From JAOUGY01 sp963785075 (GTDB taxonomy: Bacteria; Actinomycetota; Acidimicrobiia; Spongiisociales; ZC4RG35), in assembly GCA_963785075.1 (NCBI GenBank), contig CAWATW010000006.1, forward strand, positions 558,001 to 622,000: a DNA stretch of 64,000 bases. Direction: 5' to 3'. The notes beneath the pieces were generated by a model. It saw only the letters and a program-made list of their open reading frames with translations. It did not search any database and was not told the origin of the DNA. The translations under genes were made by a program, and so were the position numbers. Below, piece after piece: positions 60,670 through 64,000 of this stretch. Positions within the stretch are counted from its first letter, which is position 1. Each line of letters starts with the position of its first letter.

Positions 60670-61401
60670 TCAGCGGGCGGTCCAGCCCCCGTCCACCACG
60701 AGGGCATGGCCGGTCATGTACGCCATCCGGCCCGTGGCCAGCACGGCGATCGCATCGGCGATCTCGTCCGGAGTAGCCACCCGCCCCACGGGGATCTGAG
60801 ACTCCACCGCCGTTCGGAGATCTGGTTGATCGAGCCGCCACTGGGTCATCGGTGTCTCCACCATGCCCGGGCAGATCGCATTGGCCCTGATTCCGTCGGC
60901 GGCATAGTCCACCGCGATGGAGCGCGCCAGGATCAGCGCTGCGCCCTTCGAAGCCGAATAGACTGCCCGTCCGGGAAACGGGACGAGCCCGGCGACCGAT
61001 GCGACGACGATGATGTGTCCGTAGCGCCGCTCGATCATCGACGGGAGAACGGCCTGCGAACAGAGATAGGCCGATCTCACGTTCACCGCCATAACGCGGT
61101 CCCAGTCCTCCAACGGCGTCTCGTGCAGCCGGGTGGCGCCTGCGGAGCCGGTGATACCGGCGTTGTTGACCAGCACGTCGACCGCTCCCATCCGTCGGCT
61201 GATTGTGCTGAATGCCTCGCCGACCGATGCTGGATCGGAGACGTCGACTGCCAGGCCCAGCCCGTGACCTGCCGCAGCCGCCGCCGAGTCGCCATCCAGA
61301 TCGAGCACCGCCACTCCAAATCCCTCGTCCTGGAGCCGGCGACAGGTCGCCAGGCCGATTCCCGATCCTCCGCCGGTCACGACTGCGATACGGTCTGCCA
61401 C
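60670..61401 (-). CDS. Short-chain dehydrogenase/reductase
   Basis: 243 residues, classical SDR: cofactor motif VVTGGGSGIGLATCRRL, NNAG in VLVNNAGITG, catalytic Ser in VVASVAGLVPF, Tyr-x-x-x-Lys in YSASKGAAL, and PVGRVATPDEIADAIAVLA. The acidic DLDGDSA after beta-2 favours NAD. Upstream of the transferase gene on the same strand (gap about 208 bases). Hydroxyalkyl-coenzyme M dehydrogenases (XecD/XecE) are SDRs of this size and would act directly after the transferase; that role is inferred from context. GTG start. Confidence 0.83.
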   Translation of the reverse strand: MADRIAVVTGGGSGIGLATCRRLQDEGFGVAVLDLDGDSAAAAAGHGLGLAVDVSDPASVGEAFSTISRRMGAVDVLVNNAGITGSAGATRLHETPLEDWDRVMAVNVRSAYLCSQAVLPSMIERRYGHIIVVASVAGLVPFPGRAVYSASKGAALILARSIAVDYAADGIRANAICPGMVETPMTQWRLDQPDLRTAVESQIPVGRVATPDEIADAIAVLATGRMAYMTGHALVVDGGWTAR

Positions 61402-61561
61402 GGTCCGCTCCTCTCGATGCGCCCGAGGCTATGCCCACCACCGCTCCCCCGACCTTGTCCCAGGAGGACCAGATCGAGCGCGAAACTTGCCCCGAGTGGA
61501 CCGGGTCACATGGTTCACATCGTTGATAGGGTGACGAACATCATCCCTGGGAGGTGCGACC

Positions 61562-62158
61562 GTGCGGCTGTTGGTTGCCACCGGTGTGCCCGGCGTGACG
61601 ATGCACGTCGGTGACCACATTTGCGCGTTTTATCGCGGCGACACCGATCGGGACGCGATACTCCATCCGTACCTCCGGAGTGGGATCGAGGCCGGCGATC
61701 GGTGCGTGTGCGTGCTGGACCGGACCAGCCCCGACGAAGTCGAGGCCCGATTCGAGGACACGGGCTCACCGGGCCAATTGTCGCTCCTCCGCTCCGAGGA
61801 CTCCTATCTGGGCGGCGGTGGGTTCTCTCCCGACGACATGCTCGACTTCTGGGAAGAGGCCGCACGGGCGACCTTCGACGAGCAGGGCTTCGATTTTCTC
61901 CGGGCCGCGGGCGAGATGACATGGGCGCTGCGCGACCTACCGGGAGTCGAAATGCTGGTCGCCTACGAGGCGGAGCTCAATCGATTCCTCCCCAAGTATC
62001 CCCAGACGATTCTCTGCCTGTACGACCTCGAGCAGTTCACCGACGGCGAGATCCTGATCGACATCCTGCGAACCCACCCCAAGGTCCTCATGAGCGGAAT
62101 GGTGATCGACAACCCGTGGTACGTCGAGCCGGACCAGTTCTTGACCCGAACGTCATGA
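61562..62158 (+). CDS. MEDS-domain sensory protein
   Basis: 198 residues, consisting only of a MEDS (DcmR-type) sensory domain: GDHICAFYRGDTDRDAILHPYLRSGIEAGDRCVCVLD, GFSPDDMLDFWEEAARATFDEQGFDFLRAAGEMTWAL and LCLYDLEQFTDGEILIDILRTHPKVLMSG. DcmR controls dichloromethane dehalogenase in methylotrophs. It has no DNA-binding part, and its stop overlaps the start of the PucR-type regulator (ATGA), so the two probably act together. Divergent from the SDR/transferase operon. Confidence 0.85.
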   Translation: MRLLVATGVPGVTMHVGDHICAFYRGDTDRDAILHPYLRSGIEAGDRCVCVLDRTSPDEVEARFEDTGSPGQLSLLRSEDSYLGGGGFSPDDMLDFWEEAARATFDEQGFDFLRAAGEMTWALRDLPGVEMLVAYEAELNRFLPKYPQTILCLYDLEQFTDGEILIDILRTHPKVLMSGMVIDNPWYVEPDQFLTRTS

Positions 62159-63807
62159 TCGGTGCGAGCCGGCCGGTCTACGAAGGCGCCGCCGACCGCG
62201 ACTCGCTGTCTCGCCTCCGCAGCCTGCTGGTGCTCGCCCAGCTCATGATGGAGAGCACGACCGAGGATCAGATCGTCCAACTCGCTGCGGGTGCAGCCCG
62301 ATCGCTCGCCCCGTGCTCCTCGGTCCGGATCGACCTCGACGAGATCGATCATGACGGCCCGAACCGTGGCCTCGATGCTCGATACGATCGGAACTGCGGG
62401 TGGCCGAGTCAACACGAGCACCGACTCCCACGTGTGGACCTATCCGGTCCACTCCGGGCAGGGACACGTGGGTTGGCTTGTGGCGACCTGTCATCGAGAC
62501 CCTACCGAAGAGGAGCACTTCCTCCTCCGCTCGCTGGCCCAGCACGCCGGCGCCGCCGTCGCCAACAGTCGCCTCCACGAGCAGGAGCGTCGGACCGCGG
62601 CCGAGGCCGAACGCGCGAACCAGCAACTGAATGAGACCCTGCAGGCGCTGCGCCGGAGCATGGAGATCCACGCCAGGCTCACGGAAGTGGCCGCCTCCGG
62701 CTCGGGACGGGAAGGAATCGCCGACGCCGTCCACGAGCTGACCGGGATGGCGGTGGCGGTCGAGGATCGCTTCGGGAACCTTCGGGCATGGGCAGGGCCC
62801 GACCGTCCCGATCCGTATCCGAAGGAGTCTCCGTCGACGCGCGAACGGCTGCTTCAGCGGGCGTTGAAGGCCGGGCGGCCCATCCGGATCGATTGCGGAT
62901 GGATCGGGGTCACACAGCCGCAGCCGGACGTGATCGGGGCGCTGGTGCTCATGGACCCCGACGGTCCGCCACCGAACAACAGCTGGCGGCTGTCGAGCAC
63001 GGGCTGACCGTGCTGGCGATGGAGCTGGCCCGTCTGAGGAGCCTGGCCGAGAGTGAGCTGCGCATCCGACGCGACCTCGTCGAGGACCTGCTCGCCGGGA
63101 CCGACACCGAGAGCGCGCTGCGCCGAGCGCAGGCACTGCGGTATGATCTGGAACGCCCCCATCGCGTGGTCGTCGTGGAAGGCGAGGGCCTCACAGACGA
63201 CGACGCCTTCCTCCACGCAGTCCGTAGGGCGGCGCGGGATCAGCCCGTCGGGAGCCTGATCGTCCGCCGCGGTATCCAGGTCGTCGTCCTGTCCGATCAC
63301 GACGCCGATTGGGAGATCTTCCGCAAGGCCGTCCTCGTCGAGCTGAGAGGAGGGCGCTGTCGGGTCGGGGTCGGGAGGCAATGCGAAACCATCGACGGGC
63401 TTCCTGCCTCGCTTCGCCAGGCGGAGTCGGCTCTTCGCGTGCAGCGTGCCTCGGGGCGTGACGATCGAGCGACGTGCTATGACGATCTCGGTGTGTACCA
63501 GCTGCTCGCCGAGGTCCAGGATCCTGGGGCGACCGAGACCTTCGCGAGGCGCTGGCTGGCGGACTTGCTCGACTACGACGAGCACCGCAAGGCCGATCTC
63601 GTGACCACGCTCAGTCGATACCTCGACTGTGGAGGAAACTACGACGACACATCGGGGCGGCTGTTCATCCATCGATCGACCTTGAAGTACCGCCTCCAGC
63701 GGATCAGAGAGATCACGGGCTTCGATCTCAACGATCCCGACACGAGGTTCAACCTCCAGCTGGCCTGCCGGGCGTGGGAGACGCTCTCGGCACTCAGACA
63801 CGCTTGA
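62155..63807 (+). CDS. PucR/CdaR-type transcriptional regulator with GAF-like N-terminus (two frameshifts)
   Basis: About 550 residues if read through. Frame one (62155 to about 62360): SLLVLAQLMMESTTEDQIVQLAAGAARSLAP, a GAF-like start. Frame two (to about 62965): GHVGWLVATCHRDPTEEEHFLLRSLAQHAGAAVANSRLHEQE, then a coiled coil and DRFGNLRAWAGPDRPDPYPK. Frame one again: QLAAVEHGLTVLAMELARLRSLAE to the C-terminal PucR-type HTH (YDEHRKADLVTTLSRYLDCGGNYDDTSGRLFIHRSTLKYRLQRI). The coding continuity across both breaks suggests single-base errors. Likely activator of the divergent operon together with the MEDS protein. Confidence 0.8.
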
Positions 63808-64000
63808 CCGATCGTCCCGCCAGGACGAAACTCGGATCGATCGGCTTCGTGGCCGCTGGTAGGTCTGTGGCACCAAGGACAAAGTAGCCCTGGCCCGCGA
63901 CCTGGCCGGCCGTGGTACTCAACCAGGAACTCAGTTGCCTGGTGGACCAGGATTTGCAGGCGATCCAACTCATCGATGTGTTCCCGCCACACACCACCGA
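63794..64000 (-). CDS. Possible 3' end of a gene entering from the right
   Basis: The minus strand from the edge ends in AGQGYFVLGATDLPAATKPIDPSFVLAGRSVKRV and a stop at 63794-63796, overlapping the regulator 3' end by 14 bases. The sequence is protein-like but unrecognised, and a second frame (EHIDELDRLQILVHQATEFL) looks better before about 63930, so a frameshift is possible here too. Only the C-terminus lies in the window. Confidence 0.35.
   Translation of the reverse strand, partial: SVVCGGNTSMSWIACKSWSTRQLSSWLSTTAGQVAGQGYFVLGATDLPAATKPIDPSFVLAGRSVKRV

Noticed and set aside
59589..60776. Plus-strand open frame of 395 codons
   Set aside because: Mirror of the MetE/EaCoMT-type gene, which carries clear zinc-site motifs on the other strand.
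1..64000. rRNA, tRNA, CRISPR arrays, insertion sequences, prophage
   Set aside because: Scanned by eye; no repeats, transposases, integrases or RNA-gene signatures found. A tRNA gene could be missed without covariance search.

Overview
High-GC bacterial chromosome segment, most likely from an actinobacterium. The signs are frequent GTG/TTG starts, strong AGGAGG-type Shine-Dalgarno sites alongside apparently leaderless regulator genes, F420/LLM-type oxidoreductase remnants, a DGPF (YCII)/ECF42 sigma pair, a GH130-glycosyltransferase island, DUF1876, DUF1295 and DUF4386 proteins. The gene mix would suit an acidimicrobial or similar environmental lineage, but that is inference; no rRNA, tRNA, CRISPR array, insertion sequence or prophage was recognised.

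Layout. 1-2 kb: 3' part of a histidine kinase, a MoaD/ThiS-like protein and an Asp-box repeat protein. 2-15 kb: flavodoxin, a broken hydrolase-cyclase, an SLC13 transporter, several alpha/beta hydrolases, an HtrA-like protease, an MtfA-like peptidase, the DGPF/ECF42 pair and DUF1876. 15-18.5 kb: ArsR/SRPBCC pair, methyltransferase, LuxR regulator. 18.5-28.7 kb: an array of four medium-chain dehydrogenase/reductase (MDR) paralogues with two TetR and one MarR regulators, two DUF4386 membrane proteins, an XRE/membrane-protein pair and a lipase-like protein; clear palindromic operators sit in the divergent gaps. 29-35 kb: a ThDP enzyme, then a glycan island (GT4, alpha/alpha-barrel protein, GH130, GT4). 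36-52 kb: housekeeping and small stress genes (FtsJ-like methyltransferase, DUF1801, pterin dehydratase, AraC/VOC, UvrA2-like, DoxX, PPOX), with gene remnants.

53-63.8 kb is the most interesting part. On the minus strand an SDR, a zinc-site MetE/epoxyalkane:coenzyme M transferase-type protein, a CoA-acylating (sulfo)acetaldehyde-type dehydrogenase, an unrecognised 303-aa protein, two aspartase/fumarase-superfamily lyases and a D-cysteine-desulfhydrase-like PLP enzyme form a compact operon. Two lyases plus this PLP enzyme is the gene set known as XcbC/XcbD/XcbE in bacterial coenzyme M biosynthesis, and the transferase and SDR resemble the enzymes that use coenzyme M in epoxide/alkene catabolism. 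I propose a coenzyme M synthesis-and-use locus of variant make-up: no phosphosulfolactate synthase (XcbB/ComA) is visible and two extra genes are present. A divergent MEDS-domain sensor and a PucR/CdaR-type regulator probably control it.

Caveat: at least five genes here are interrupted by single-base frameshifts, the four that can be placed lying in short G/C runs. That pattern fits long-read assembly error at least as well as gene decay, so coordinates of split genes are given for the whole locus.
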